This document shows positions 36,001-45,431 of a stretch of 64,000 bases of DNA, one piece after another. A program made the translations under genes and the position numbers. This stretch comes from Burkholderia sp. Ac-20365 (lineage in GTDB: Bacteria; Pseudomonadota; Gammaproteobacteria; Burkholderiales; Burkholderiaceae). The stretch covers positions 186,001-250,000 of the forward strand of contig NZ_JAAGPI010000002.1 of assembly GCF_017104715.1 (NCBI RefSeq), in the 5' to 3' direction. How positions within the stretch are numbered: position 1 is the stretch's first letter; each line of letters begins with the position of its first letter. The notes beneath the pieces were generated by a model that ran no database searches, was not told the DNA's origin, and was given only the letters and a program-made list of their open reading frames with translations.

Positions 36001-36324
36001 TTAGAAGGCAATTTCTACCGAGCCTTCGTTCGCAGTTGCGACAAAAACACCCAACGCCTGTTCGTTTGCCTGGGCGAAGTAGCCATCCCGATAGACACGA
36101 AATGGCGCGCCGGCGGAGCACGCGACTCGCGGTTGCGCAGCGTTCGTGTCCATCGTGCAGACGTCGCGGATGGTGAGCGAAACCTGGATCTCGCTGGTGG
36201 TGGTGGCGGCGTGCGCGGTCTTTTCGACGGCGGCGGGCGGCAGACAGAGCAATACGGCTACGACGAGCGCGGCCCGGCGTCGCGTCAGCGATGACGGTCG
36301 ACGCGGATAGCGATGGAAGAACAT
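36001..36324 (-). CDS. Short SCPU-like secreted protein at the head of the pilus operon
   Basis: A 107-residue protein with an Arg-rich N-terminus, a signal peptide (about 1-40, cleavage near AHAA) and then a short beta segment (TTTSEIQVSLTIRDVCTMD, VACSAGAPFRVYRDG) that resembles the first and last strands of a U domain with the middle missing. It ends in an alternating strand (GSVEIAF) as pilins do. It could be a minor subunit in the place of CsuA or CsuB, or a shrunken pilin. A gap of 173 bases separates it from the next pilus gene. Confidence 0.7.
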   Translation of the reverse strand: MFFHRYPRRPSSLTRRRAALVVAVLLCLPPAAVEKTAHAATTTSEIQVSLTIRDVCTMDTNAAQPRVACSAGAPFRVYRDGYFAQANEQALGVFVATANEGSVEIAF

Positions 36325-36459
36325 GGAACAACCCCGTACAGATGATGCGGTGATGGCCTTTGGCGCGATCGTTGGATGTCGCGGCCTTCTAATCAGGATA
36401 ACGGCAATGCGGCGTGGGTTTTGAGGACAAGCGAGGTCTGTCGAACGCTTTGTTAATTT

Positions 36460-36497
36460 TATCCGGGTGATATTGCAATTCCAATTTATATCCGGGT
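36460..36497 (+). promoter_or_regulatory. Paired TATCCGGGT direct repeats, possible operator
   Basis: TATCCGGGT occurs at 36460-36468 and again at 36489-36497, in an otherwise AT-rich 60-base stretch. The centre spacing is 29 bases, close to three helical turns. The site is 40 bases upstream of the DUF2239 start and would suit a DNA-binding protein on one face of the promoter. No known regulator is recognised. Confidence 0.45.
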
Positions 36498-36535
36498 AGA
36501 ATTTGTGCATCGATACGAATGATGCGAGGCATGAC

Positions 36536-37141
36536 ATGACATTGAGTACAGCAACCTGCACGGCTTTCGAGGGCGTCCGGCGCATTGCGTCGGGCACGCT
36601 GAGCGAGGTCGCGCTGGCCGCGAAGGCCGTGGCGGAGCGTGACGGCGGCGCGGCCGTGCTGATCTTCGACGATCTGAGCAGCCGTCCCATTGAAATGGAT
36701 CTGCGCGGTTCCGCGAGCGACGTGCTTGCGCGACTCGCTAATCAGCAAGGCGGCGAGATCCTTCCGGCCGAGCCTGCTGGTGACGAGGTTGCGACGGCGC
36801 GTGGGCGCGGCAGGCCCAAGCTTGGTGTCGTTGCGCGCGAGGTCACGTTGTTGCCGAGGCATTGGGAATGGCTGAACGGGCAGCCGGGCGGGGCATCGGT
36901 TGCGCTGCGCAAGCTGGTCGATGGCGCGCGGGTCGCGAGTGAGGAAAAGGATCGTTTGCGGCAGGCGCAGGAAGCGGTGTATCGGTTTATGACCGCGATG
37001 GCGGGGGATTTTGCAGGGTATGAGGAAGCGACTCGCGCTTTATATGCGAATGATGTAGCGAGGTTTGAAGCGATGACCGCCGACTGGCCTGTTGATGTTC
37101 GCGATCATGTGCGGAGGTTGGGGAAGCGTGTGTTTGGTTGA
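36536..37141 (+). CDS. DUF2239 family protein
   Basis: A 201-residue cytoplasmic protein recognised by the DUF2239 pattern (TAFEGVRRIASGTLSEVALAAK, FDDLSSRPIEMDLRGSA, GRGRPKLGVVAREVTLLPRHWEWL). The function is unknown. The GRGRPKLG segment looks like an AT-hook and suggests nucleic acid binding. A GAGG box precedes the ATG at 36536. Third codon positions change from C-ending in the first half to T/G-ending in the last 60 codons, towards the repeat element that follows. Confidence 0.88.
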   Translation: MTLSTATCTAFEGVRRIASGTLSEVALAAKAVAERDGGAAVLIFDDLSSRPIEMDLRGSASDVLARLANQQGGEILPAEPAGDEVATARGRGRPKLGVVAREVTLLPRHWEWLNGQPGGASVALRKLVDGARVASEEKDRLRQAQEAVYRFMTAMAGDFAGYEEATRALYANDVARFEAMTADWPVDVRDHVRRLGKRVFG

Positions 37142-37193
37142 TGGTGGGTTTGGGTTTGCTTTTGGGTTTGGGTTTGCTTTTGGGTTTGCTTTC

Positions 37194-37858
37194 GCTTTCG
37201 CTGGCATCCGCGATTTGCCTTCGTGCTTCAAGCGTCGCCCCTGTGCGGGGCAGCACCTACTTTTCTTTGCCGCGGCAAAGAAAAGTAGGCAAAAGAAAGC
37301 CGCTGAACACCGCTAGTTCTTGTTCCCGCCTGAGGGCCCCCAACGGTTCCTCCGCTTCACACGGCAACCTGCCTTTCGCTGCCCGTTGCCAACGCTTTGA
37401 ATCGGCGCCTCACCCGCTTCGCAATCCCGCGTCACCATACGCGCCATCAAATTGCCCGCGTTCTATAGCGGCAAACTGTGTGTAGGCTTTCGCGGCGTAC
37501 ACGCACTCACTCTGGACTGAAAAACGCGGTCGGCGTCGTAAGAGCGCTGAGGTGTGAAGCACTACGACCTACACACAGTTTGCCACCTGGGCGGCGCAAA
37601 CCACTCGCTGCCGTTCGCTGTCCTACGGGTGATTGAAGTGGGTGAGGCGCTCATTCAAGGCATTGGCAGCGGGCATTGAATGGCAGGACGCCGTGTGAAG
37701 TGGAGGACCCTTTGGGGGCCCTCAGGCGGTGGTCAAGAATTGGCGGTGTTAGCCCGCTTTCTTTGCTTACTTTCTTTGCGGCGGCAAAGAAAGTAAGTGC
37801 CGCCCCGCACAGGGGCAACGCGTGAAGCACCGGTAACAAAACGCGGATGCCAGCGAAA
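37194..37858 (+). repeat. Dispersed palindromic element, copy A (about 665 bp)
   Basis: This non-coding element is shared with 45432-46097 and, inverted, 62029-62692. The ends are inverted repeats, GCTTTCGCTGGCATCCGCG on the left and CGCGGATGCCAGCGAAA on the right, with GCCCCTGTGCGGGGC-type motifs just inside. A perfect 34-bp palindrome centred on GCCGCGGC lies at 37256-37289, and an imperfect one (14-bp arms) at 37766-37797. GGCAAACTGTGTGTAGG (37470-37486) and its reverse complement (37568-37584) face each other in the core. Open frames inside encode only Lys/Ala-rich filler. There is no transposase. Confidence 0.88.
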
Positions 37859-37866
37859 AAACCAAA

Positions 37867-37938
37867 ACCAACGACAAACCCAAAACCAACAACAAACCCA
37901 AAACCAACAACAAACCCAAAACCAACAACAAACCCAAA
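37867..37938 (+). repeat. Four 18-bp tandem repeats next to copy A
   Basis: The unit ACCAACAACAAACCCAAA is repeated four times (the first with one change) directly outside the right end of copy A. The left outside (37146-37193) is a mirror-like stretch of GGGTTTGCTTTT units. There are no spacers, so this is not a CRISPR. Confidence 0.85.
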
Positions 37939-38241
37939 ACCAAAAAACCAAAAAAAACCGCCCATGCCGGGGAGCATGAGCGGAAAGTCGGAGAGTTACA
38001 ACATCGCTTGCGCTACTCAATCGGGGTCACGCAGCCTGAGCAGTGTAAGAAGCGAACGCAGCATTCCGATATCAGATAACTCCCAAAGCGCCAGCTCGAA
38101 AAAACAAAGCCAGGCACAAACCCTCATGCAGGGTTCCTTATGCCGTGCATCCGCACATCAAGTCCGCATAACTGACGCCGTAAAACCTTGCAGCCCGCCG
38201 GCCTGCGTCGCCTGCGCCAATGAACTGTCAAGGATCGCAAC
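37939..38241. other. Intergenic stretch before the chemoreceptor gene
   Basis: About 300 bases, C/A-biased near the element and normal near the chemoreceptor gene. No convincing gene is seen. AAGGA at 38230-38234 is the Shine-Dalgarno of the next gene; its promoter must lie here. Confidence 0.45.
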
Positions 38242-39792
38242 ATGAAGTGGTTTGACCGCATGACTGTCTGGAAGAAGCTGCTGATCGCGTTTGCGATCGT
38301 GATTGCATTTGGCGTCGCGGTAGGCGTAGCGGGATTGTCGGCACTCGCGTCGATGCATGGCATTACCGAGGAAATCTCAAGCCGCCACATGGACGGCCTC
38401 TACTGGATGGAGGAAGCAAACCGCTACAAGATCGACAGCGATCTCGATGCGGCGAATCTCGGCTATGCACCCGACGAAGCCGCGCGCCAGAAACTGAAGG
38501 ACGATATCGTCGCGTCGCTGAAGCACATGCACGCTGCGTATGCGCGCTATCGCGAGACGATCCCGGGCGGTGACGGACAACCGCAGTTCGACGACGTGCT
38601 GCGCAAGACCGACGCATGGGAAGCAATCGTGCATCAACAGATCGGGTTGCAGCCGGTTCCGCCCGGCGTCGACAACGCCGAACTGGTGCGGCGCGCGATT
38701 GCCGCAAGCGAGGCGCTGCGCGATGCGATCGTCGTGCTGATCGATTACCGCCGCAAGCAGGCGAACACCGCGCAGCACGAAGCGGGCGCCGAATACGCGA
38801 GCATGCGCGTGGTGCTGTCGTTACTCGTGCTCGCGTCGATGGTGGTGGGCGCGGCGTTCGCGTGGCTGATCGCGCGGCGTCTCACGCGCCAGCTCGGCGG
38901 CGAGCCGGATTACGCGGCGCACATTGCGGGCCGCATCGCTGCGGGCGATCTGGTCGTGCGCGTCGATACGCGAGCCGGTGACACCACGAGCCTGCTTTTC
39001 GCACTCGCCAACATGCGCGAGCAACTGGCGTCGATTGTCGGCAGGATCAGCGAGTCGAGCGAATCGATCCTGCTCGCATCGGGCGAAATCGCGCAGGGCA
39101 ATACCGACCTGTCGCAGCGCACCGAAGAACAGGCTGCGTCGCTCGAAGAAACCGCATCGAGCATGGAGCAACTGACGGCAACCGTTCGCCAGAACGCCGA
39201 CAACGCGCAGCAGGCGGGCGGCGTGGCGCGCGGCGCATCGGAAGTCGCGGTGCGCGGCAGCAACCTGGTCGGCGACGTGGTCGAGACGATGCGCGAACTC
39301 GCGGCCGGCTCGAAGCGGATGACGGACATCATCGGTGTGATCGAAAGCATCGCGTTTCAGACGAATATCCTCGCGCTGAACGCCGCCGTCGAAGCGGCGC
39401 GCGCGGGCGAACAGGGCCGAGGCTTTGCCGTCGTCGCCGGCGAAGTGCGCGCGCTCGCACAGCGCAGCGCGGTGTCGGCGAAAGAGATCAAGGAACTGAT
39501 CGAAAGCTCGACGTCGCGCGTGGACAGCGGCGCAGTGCTCGCCGAGCGCGCGGGCCGCACGATGGCGGAAGTCACGCAGGCCGTGCAGCGGATGACCGAC
39601 ATCATGGGCGAAATCTCGGCGGCGTCGAGCGAGCAGAGCACTGGCATCGAACAGGTGAACCGCGCCGTCGCGCAGATGGACGAAGTCACGCAGCAAAACG
39701 CGGCGCTCGTCGAACAGGCGGCGGCCGCCGCAGGCGCGATGGCCGATCAGGCACGCCACCTGAAAACGTCTGTCGCGGTGTTTTCGCTTTGA
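38242..39792 (+). CDS. Methyl-accepting chemotaxis protein
   Basis: A 516-residue inner-membrane chemoreceptor. TM1 is at about 11-36, a four-helix-bundle type periplasmic domain at about 37-190 and TM2 at about 191-212. HAMP covers about 213-265, and the signalling hairpin tip is [34 protein letters not shown], around residue 370-400. The methylation helices carry Glu/Gln pairs. It passes ligand binding to CheA/CheW. No che genes are nearby and the C-terminus lacks a CheR-binding pentapeptide. The ligand is unknown. Confidence 0.93.
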   Translation: MKWFDRMTVWKKLLIAFAIVIAFGVAVGVAGLSALASMHGITEEISSRHMDGLYWMEEANRYKIDSDLDAANLGYAPDEAARQKLKDDIVASLKHMHAAYARYRETIPGGDGQPQFDDVLRKTDAWEAIVHQQIGLQPVPPGVDNAELVRRAIAASEALRDAIVVLIDYRRKQANTAQHEAGAEYASMRVVLSLLVLASMVVGAAFAWLIARRLTRQLGGEPDYAAHIAGRIAAGDLVVRVDTRAGDTTSLLFALANMREQLASIVGRISESSESILLASGEIAQGNTDLSQRTEEQAASLEETASSMEQLTATVRQNADNAQQAGGVARGASEVAVRGSNLVGDVVETMRELAAGSKRMTDIIGVIESIAFQTNILALNAAVEAARAGEQGRGFAVVAGEVRALAQRSAVSAKEIKELIESSTSRVDSGAVLAERAGRTMAEVTQAVQRMTDIMGEISAASSEQSTGIEQVNRAVAQMDEVTQQNAALVEQAAAAAGAMADQARHLKTSVAVFSL

Positions 39793-39965
39793 TACAACAC
39801 TCGAAAGATCACGCTGCACGGCACCATTTCGCGCGGCTTGTCAGCGCCAGGCGCTCTCCGTACACTCGCGCGTAGTTCAAGAATCCCATCCTGGACCGCG
39901 CCGCAGCCTCACGCAAAACGCGGCGCTCCACACAAGATCTACGCCAATAGAGGAGAACCCCCGCG

Positions 39966-41273
39966 ATGGCCGATTCCTGGTTTCCGCGCTGGCGCGTCCA
40001 GCCACAAAGCGTCGAAGGGCGCGTCGTCAATATCGATGAGCGCCTTCCCGGCCCGCAAATGCTTGCAATGGGCATTCAGCACGTCGTCGCGATGTTCGGC
40101 TCGACGGTGCTCGCGCCGCTGCTGATGGGCTTCGATCCCAATCTGTGCATTTTCATGTCGGGCATCGGCACGTTGCTGTTCTTCGTGCTGGTCGGCGGCC
40201 GCGTGCCGAGCTATCTCGGTTCGAGCTTCGCGTTCATCGGTCTCGTAATCGCGATCACCGGCTACACAGGGCAAGGCCCGAACATGAATATTCCCGTCGC
40301 GCTCGGCGGGATCATTGCGTGCGGGATCGCGTACATCGTTATCGGACTGATTGTGTCGGCAGTCGGCACCGCGTGGATCGAGACGCTGATGCCGCCCGTC
40401 GTGACGGGCTCGATCGTCGCCGTGATCGGTCTGAATCTCGCGCCGATCGCTGTCAAGGGCGTGAGCGGCAGCGCGTTCGATTCGTACATGGCGCTCGTGA
40501 CTGTGCTCTGCGTCGGCGCGGTGGCCGTGTTCGCGCGCGGCATGTTGCAACGTCTGCTGATTCTCGTTGGCCTGCTGATCGCCTACGTGATCTACGCGAT
40601 CGTCACGAACGGCATGGGGATGGGCAAGCCCATCGATTTCTCGGTCGTCGCGAACGCCGCGTGGTTCGGTATGCCGCATTTCATGGCGCCCGTGTTCAAC
40701 GGCCAGGCGATGGCGCTGCTCGCGCCTGTCGCGGTAATTCTGGTTGCTGAAAACCTCGGTCACATCAAGGCAGTCAGCGCAATGACGGGGAAGAACCTGG
40801 ACGGTTACATCGGTCGCGCATTTATCGGCGATGGTCTGGCAACGGTCGTGTCGGGTTTCGCGGGCGGCACGGGTGTCACGACCTACGCTGAAAACATCGG
40901 CGTGATGGCTGTGACGAAAATCTACTCGACGCTAGTCTTCGTGATCGCGGCAGTGATCGCGCTGATTCTCGGCTTCTCGCCGAAGTTCGGCGCCGTGATC
41001 CAGACGATTCCGGGCCCGGTGCTGGGTGGTGTGTCGATCGTCGTGTTCGGTCTGATCGCAGTGACGGGCGCGCGTATCTGGGTCGTCAACAAGGTCGACT
41101 TTTCCGACAACCGCAATCTGATCGTCGCGGCTGTGACGCTGGTGCTCGGCGCCGGTGACTTCTCGCTGAAGTTCGGCGGCTTCGCGCTCGGCGGTATCGG
41201 CACCGCGACGTTCGGCGCGATCATTCTGTACGCGCTGCTGCGTCGTAAAGGTCCGCAAGAGCCGGCTGTGTGA
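39966..41273 (+). CDS. NCS2 family nucleobase permease (uracil/pyrimidine type)
   Basis: A 435-residue inner-membrane symporter with 14 hydrophobic segments, of the nucleobase:cation symporter-2 family. The family signatures include the Glu of VAENLGHIKAV and the second Glu in TTYAENIGVMA, which bind the base. The sequence is closest in kind to UraA/RutG uracil permeases rather than the xanthine branch. GAGGAG precedes the ATG at 39966. No pyrimidine catabolism genes are adjacent. Confidence 0.9.
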   Translation: MADSWFPRWRVQPQSVEGRVVNIDERLPGPQMLAMGIQHVVAMFGSTVLAPLLMGFDPNLCIFMSGIGTLLFFVLVGGRVPSYLGSSFAFIGLVIAITGYTGQGPNMNIPVALGGIIACGIAYIVIGLIVSAVGTAWIETLMPPVVTGSIVAVIGLNLAPIAVKGVSGSAFDSYMALVTVLCVGAVAVFARGMLQRLLILVGLLIAYVIYAIVTNGMGMGKPIDFSVVANAAWFGMPHFMAPVFNGQAMALLAPVAVILVAENLGHIKAVSAMTGKNLDGYIGRAFIGDGLATVVSGFAGGTGVTTYAENIGVMAVTKIYSTLVFVIAAVIALILGFSPKFGAVIQTIPGPVLGGVSIVVFGLIAVTGARIWVVNKVDFSDNRNLIVAAVTLVLGAGDFSLKFGGFALGGIGTATFGAIILYALLRRKGPQEPAV

Positions 41274-41292
41274 TGCAGTAATCCGCGTGCGA

Positions 41293-41330
41293 AAAACGGG
41301 CGCCTTCGAATTCAGGGCGCCCGTTTTTTA
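41293..41330 (+). terminator. Bidirectional terminator between the permease and antiporter genes
   Basis: A 12-bp stem AAAACGGGCGCC (41293-41304) pairs with GGCGCCCGTTTT (41316-41327), with an 11-nt loop and a T-run. The stop codon of the minus-strand antiporter gene (41328-41330) lies inside the T-run. Confidence 0.9.
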
Positions 41331-42992
41331 TTTCATCTCTTTGCCGCGCGTCAGCAGCGCGGTCTCCGACAGATCCACTTCACGCATCAGCTTGTTCATC
41401 GTGTCGTCGTTGATTAGCAGGCTGTTGCGCAGGTTCAGCAGTGTCGCGCGTTCCGCACGCATCGCGGCGAGCTTCATCTGGAACTCGAATGCTTCGGCGC
41501 GCCGCGCGCTTTCGGCGGGTTCCATGTCGTCGTCGAGTGTCGCGAGACGGCGGCGGTAGATGTTCATCACGCGGGCGGTCACGTCGGCGGCATGCGCGGA
41601 CGAGGCTTCGTCGAGATCGGCGGTGGCGCTTTCCTGCAAATCGTCGATGGCGCGAATCGCCGCTTGCGCTGCCTGAATGCGCGCGGAACGTTCTTCGGCA
41701 GCATGCGGATCGGCGCGGCGGCGCGCGCCGTTCATCAATAGCGGCAAGCCGACCACGGCAACCAGCAGCGACACGAGAATCACGCCCGAGGCGATGAAGA
41801 TCGCGGTATCTCGCCCGGGCAACGGTTGTCCGTTCATCAACGCAACAGGCAGCGACAGCACGCCCGCAAGCGTCACCGCGCCGCGTACGCCCGCAATCGT
41901 CGTGATGGACACGGTGCGCAAACCCGGCACCGCATTCGCGACGCCTTGCTTCGCCGCGCCGCGGCTCGCGAACCAGCGCAGAAGCCAGACCCACACGAAG
42001 CGCAACGCGTACAGCGCGACCGAGACAGCAGCGACATAGAAGATCAGCCGCAACTCGGAGCCGCTCGCTTCTTCATGCGCATCGAGCAGCGCGCGGCCGA
42101 TGATGTGCGGAAACTGCAGGCCGAGCAGAATAAAGACCATGCCGTTGAAGACGAACTCGATCATCGTCCATGTGACGCTTGCCCGCACGCGCGCCGATGC
42201 GGGACTGGTGCTCGCGAACGTCGAGTAGTTCATCGCCATACCTGCAGCGACGGCGGCGAGAATGCCGGAGAACCCGAAATGCTCGGCAAACAGATACGCG
42301 GCGAACGGAATCAGCATCGTCATCACGACGCCGGGCGCGGGATCGCCTTCTTCGGTGAGGTTGAGAAAACGTGTCGATGCAAAGCTGAAGAGCCATGCAA
42401 CGGCCACGCCTGTCGCGAGCCCGCCGAGCGCGATGATGACGAAGCTCACCGATGCATCGCGCAGAGAGAACACGCCCGTCAGCGCCGCGGCGACTGCGAA
42501 CTTCAACGCGACGAGACCCGACGCGTCGTTCATCAGCGCTTCGCCTTCGAGGATGTGCATCAGATGCTCGGGCAAGCGGTTACGTCCGGCGATGCCCGAC
42601 AGCGCGACGGCATCCGTTGGCGACAGCACAGCCGCGAGCGCGAACGCGACGGGCAGCGAGATCGACGGCACCATCGCGTGAATGAAGTAGCCGACAGCGA
42701 CCACCGTCATGAACACGAGGCCGAGCGCGAGCATCAGGATCGAGCGGCGCTGCATGAAGAACTCGCGCTTCGGAATGCGCCAGCCGTCCGCGAACAGCAG
42801 CGGCGGAATAAAGAGCATCATGAAGAGTTCAGGATCGAAGGTGACGTGCAGGCCGAGACGCGGCCACGCGAGCAACGCACCGAAGGCGATCTGCACGAGT
42901 GGCAGCGGCAGCTTGAATGGCATCAGCCGTACGACAACGCCCGAAGCGGCGACGGCGAGCAGCAGGATCAGAACGGTGAAGACGATATCCAT
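41328..42992 (-). CDS. CPA1-type Na+/H+ antiporter
   Basis: A 554-residue inner-membrane antiporter. Twelve or so helices cover residues 5-420, with the CPA1 signature LSPTDAVALSGI and the catalytic pair in EGEALMNDASGLVALK. The 130-residue cytoplasmic tail is a charged helical bundle (AAEERSARIQAAQAAIR through LLTRGKEMK). It exchanges Na+ or K+ for protons in pH and salt balance. I chose the ATG at 42992 before the first helix; the frame extends to 43178 over shadow sequence. The stop lies inside the terminator T-run. Confidence 0.92.
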   Translation of the reverse strand: MDIVFTVLILLLAVAASGVVVRLMPFKLPLPLVQIAFGALLAWPRLGLHVTFDPELFMMLFIPPLLFADGWRIPKREFFMQRRSILMLALGLVFMTVVAVGYFIHAMVPSISLPVAFALAAVLSPTDAVALSGIAGRNRLPEHLMHILEGEALMNDASGLVALKFAVAAALTGVFSLRDASVSFVIIALGGLATGVAVAWLFSFASTRFLNLTEEGDPAPGVVMTMLIPFAAYLFAEHFGFSGILAAVAAGMAMNYSTFASTSPASARVRASVTWTMIEFVFNGMVFILLGLQFPHIIGRALLDAHEEASGSELRLIFYVAAVSVALYALRFVWVWLLRWFASRGAAKQGVANAVPGLRTVSITTIAGVRGAVTLAGVLSLPVALMNGQPLPGRDTAIFIASGVILVSLLVAVVGLPLLMNGARRRADPHAAEERSARIQAAQAAIRAIDDLQESATADLDEASSAHAADVTARVMNIYRRRLATLDDDMEPAESARRAEAFEFQMKLAAMRAERATLLNLRNSLLINDDTMNKLMREVDLSETALLTRGKEMK

Positions 42993-43364
42993 CGGCGGCA
43001 GATGTGGGAACGAAGCAGTGGCGCGCAACGGCAAACACGGGCCATCGCGCGAAGGGTAGCACCGCGTCTGGAAAGACGATGCGGTGCGTCGGTCAGCCCG
43101 AAGTGTAGCCCGATCGTGTGAAAGTGCGCTCCGAAGGCTGCAAGTCATTCGAAAGCGTATTGCACCTTCGCAGTGCATCGCGCGCCCTCACGCGAAGCAT
43201 GCCCCTCCCGCGCGGTGCAATGTTCGATGCAGATTTCCTCTATACGTGCGGCACCGTGCGCATGGACCTTGCTTAATAGGAACTGATAACGCACATTTCG
43301 AGGACGGCCGCGGCTCTTTCGCAATCGCGACGCGCGCGCCGGGACTCTTGCGTGAGAGGATTGC
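42993..43364. other. Intergenic region between divergent antiporter and EAL genes
   Basis: 372 bases that must contain two divergent promoters. Nothing clear beyond the GAGAGGA Shine-Dalgarno before 43365. Confidence 0.4.
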
Positions 43365-44639
43365 ATGACCATTGCGCAACAGGAAAAGATAGCAGTGCCG
43401 CACGGCTTCGAACTCAGCATGACCTCGGGCCTGCAGCGCTATTCGGTGCAACACGGCGACCTGTCGCTCACCAGCGTCTTCCAGCCGATATTCAGCCTGT
43501 CGCACATGCGTGCCGTGGGCTATGAAGGCTTGCTGCGCGCACACGACCCATTCGATCGCGTGGTGCCGCCCATCGATGTCTTCGGCAATGCGGCGCGGGT
43601 CGGCGACGTGCTGCATGTCGACCGTCTCGCGCAGTCGCTGCACCTGGAGAACTTCAAGGTGCTCGGCGCGGAGCGCGAGTGGCTGTTCCTCAATGTCCAT
43701 CCGGGCGTGCTGATCGATTCGTATCATTCGGCGGCGCTGCTCGCGAATCTGCGACGGCTGAATCTGTCGCCGCGACGCATCGTGCTCGAAGTGCTGGAGC
43801 AGAGCGCGGAAGACATCGAACGGCTTGCCGATGCGGTGCGCCAGTTCCGCGAGCGCGGCTTTCTGATCGCACTCGACGACTTCGGTGCCGGGCATTCGAA
43901 CATCGAGCGTATCTGGCAACTGAATCCGGACATCGTGAAGCTCGATCGCATCATGCTGTCGCACGCGGCGCATCGCGCGGATGTGGCGTCGATTTTGCCG
44001 GGGCTCGTTGCGCTGCTGCACGAGGCGGGCAAGCTGGTGTTGATCGAAGGTGTCGAGACGGAGCATGAGGCGCACATGGCACTCGAATGCAATGTCGATT
44101 TCGTGCAGGGCTTTTTCTTTGGACGCCCGCATCCGGGTCTTGCGGACGCAGCGCATGCGACGGCGTGCATTGGCGAGTTGACCGAGCGATACCAGACGCA
44201 GACGGTGGAACGCGAGCGGCGCAACGCGTCGCGGCTGGCGCCGTACATCCGTGCGTTCGAGCGCGCGGCGGAGCGGCTTGCTGCAGGCGAACTGCTCGAC
44301 GAAGTGTGCTGGAATTTTCTTGCGCTCGATCACGCGGCGCGTTGCTATCTGCTCGACGACAAGGGGCGGCAGGCGGGCCGCAATGTCGTGCTGCGCGCGG
44401 ACCGTGCGTCGCACGAGACGCGTTTCCTGCCTTTATCCGATGCGCAGGGCGCGAACTGGCTGCGTCGCCCGTATTTCCGCACGGCGATGGATGCGCCCGA
44501 GCGCGTGCACGTGACGCGTCCCTATCTGTCGATCAACGAGGCGGTGCCTTGCGTGACGTTGTCGGTGGCGACGCAGATTGGCAGCCGGATGTGTGTGCTG
44601 TGCGGCGATATCGACTGGTACGAGGAGCCGCGCTTCTGA
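43365..44639 (+). CDS. EAL-domain c-di-GMP phosphodiesterase
   Basis: A 424-residue cytoplasmic protein. The EAL domain (about 30-265) has all catalytic motifs: YEGLLR (the EAL box, here EGL), FLNVHPG, LEVLEQ, ALDDFGAGHSN, VKLDR, EGVET and QGFFFGRP. It is therefore probably active in hydrolysing c-di-GMP to pGpG. The C-terminal 150 residues (LAPYIRAFERAAERL through IDWYEEPRF) look like a PAS/Cache-like ligand-binding domain, placed after the EAL domain, which is less common. There is no membrane segment. GAGAGGA precedes the ATG at 43365. Confidence 0.9.
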   Translation: MTIAQQEKIAVPHGFELSMTSGLQRYSVQHGDLSLTSVFQPIFSLSHMRAVGYEGLLRAHDPFDRVVPPIDVFGNAARVGDVLHVDRLAQSLHLENFKVLGAEREWLFLNVHPGVLIDSYHSAALLANLRRLNLSPRRIVLEVLEQSAEDIERLADAVRQFRERGFLIALDDFGAGHSNIERIWQLNPDIVKLDRIMLSHAAHRADVASILPGLVALLHEAGKLVLIEGVETEHEAHMALECNVDFVQGFFFGRPHPGLADAAHATACIGELTERYQTQTVERERRNASRLAPYIRAFERAAERLAAGELLDEVCWNFLALDHAARCYLLDDKGRQAGRNVVLRADRASHETRFLPLSDAQGANWLRRPYFRTAMDAPERVHVTRPYLSINEAVPCVTLSVATQIGSRMCVLCGDIDWYEEPRF

Positions 44640-44679
44640 GATCATGTCGAGTGTGTTTTTCACGACGTGACTCTTGGAT

Positions 44680-45381
44680 ATGCGAAACGAACGGGTGTTG
44701 CTCGAGGTCATTGCGACGACAGTCGCCGATGCGGTTGCCGCTGAGCGCGGCGGGGCGGACCGGCTTGAACTCGTGACGGCGATGGGCGAGGGCGGGTTGA
44801 CGCCGAGCATCGGGATGATCGAGGCCATCGTCGCGGCTGTGTCGATTCCCGTGAACGTGATTGTGCGGCCGCACAGCCGGTCGTTTGTTTACGATGCGGA
44901 TGATTTCGCTGTGATGCTGCGGGATGTGCGGGCGGCGAAGCTTGCTGGAGCGAATGCGGTTGTGGTGGGAATGTTGACTGCGTCGCGTGAGGTTGATCGC
45001 GATGGGTTGCAGCGTGTTGTCGATGCTGCTGATGGGATGCCTGTCACGTTTCATCGAGCGTTTGATGAGGCGCGTGATCTGCTTGAGGCGCTCGATGTGC
45101 TGCTTGAGTTTGATCGTGTCACTAATGTGCTGACTTCGGGTGGGGCGGGTTCGGTGCTTGATGCTGTTGCTGAGATTCAAGCGCTCGTGGCACGTGCTGC
45201 TCGATCACATTGCACGGTGCTGGCGGGCGCTGGTTTGACTGTTGAGCGTGTTGCTGAGTTTGTTTGCGCTACGCGCGTTAGGGCTGTGCATTTTGGGTCT
45301 GGTGTTCGGTTTGGCGCGCAAGGGGTTGCTGCTGTTGATGTTGAGAAGGTGCGGGTTGTGCGGCGTGCTTTGGATTGTTGA
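44680..45381 (+). CDS. cutC: CutC family protein
   Basis: A 233-residue TIM-barrel protein with the CutC signatures LLEVIATTVADA, GGADRLEL, VNVIVRPHSRSFVY and VTFHRAFD. CutC was linked to copper tolerance in E. coli, but the biochemical role is uncertain. The start is the ATG at 44680; a TTG two codons earlier is possible. The gene begins with normal C/G-ending codons and becomes strongly T/G-ending over its last 150 codons, towards repeat copy B 50 bases after its stop. Confidence 0.9.
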   Translation: MRNERVLLEVIATTVADAVAAERGGADRLELVTAMGEGGLTPSIGMIEAIVAAVSIPVNVIVRPHSRSFVYDADDFAVMLRDVRAAKLAGANAVVVGMLTASREVDRDGLQRVVDAADGMPVTFHRAFDEARDLLEALDVLLEFDRVTNVLTSGGAGSVLDAVAEIQALVARAARSHCTVLAGAGLTVERVAEFVCATRVRAVHFGSGVRFGAQGVAAVDVEKVRVVRRALDC

Positions 45382-45431
45382 TGGCGTTTTGGGCTTGGTT
45401 GTCTGCGACGCTTGGTTTGGTTTTTTATGGC

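Noticed and set aside
30900..36324. Pilus operon as a horizontally acquired island
   Set aside because: Base composition and codon use match the surrounding genes, and no integrase, tRNA or direct repeats flank it.
37867..37938. Possible CRISPR array
   Set aside because: The 18-bp units are directly adjacent with no spacers, and there are no cas genes.
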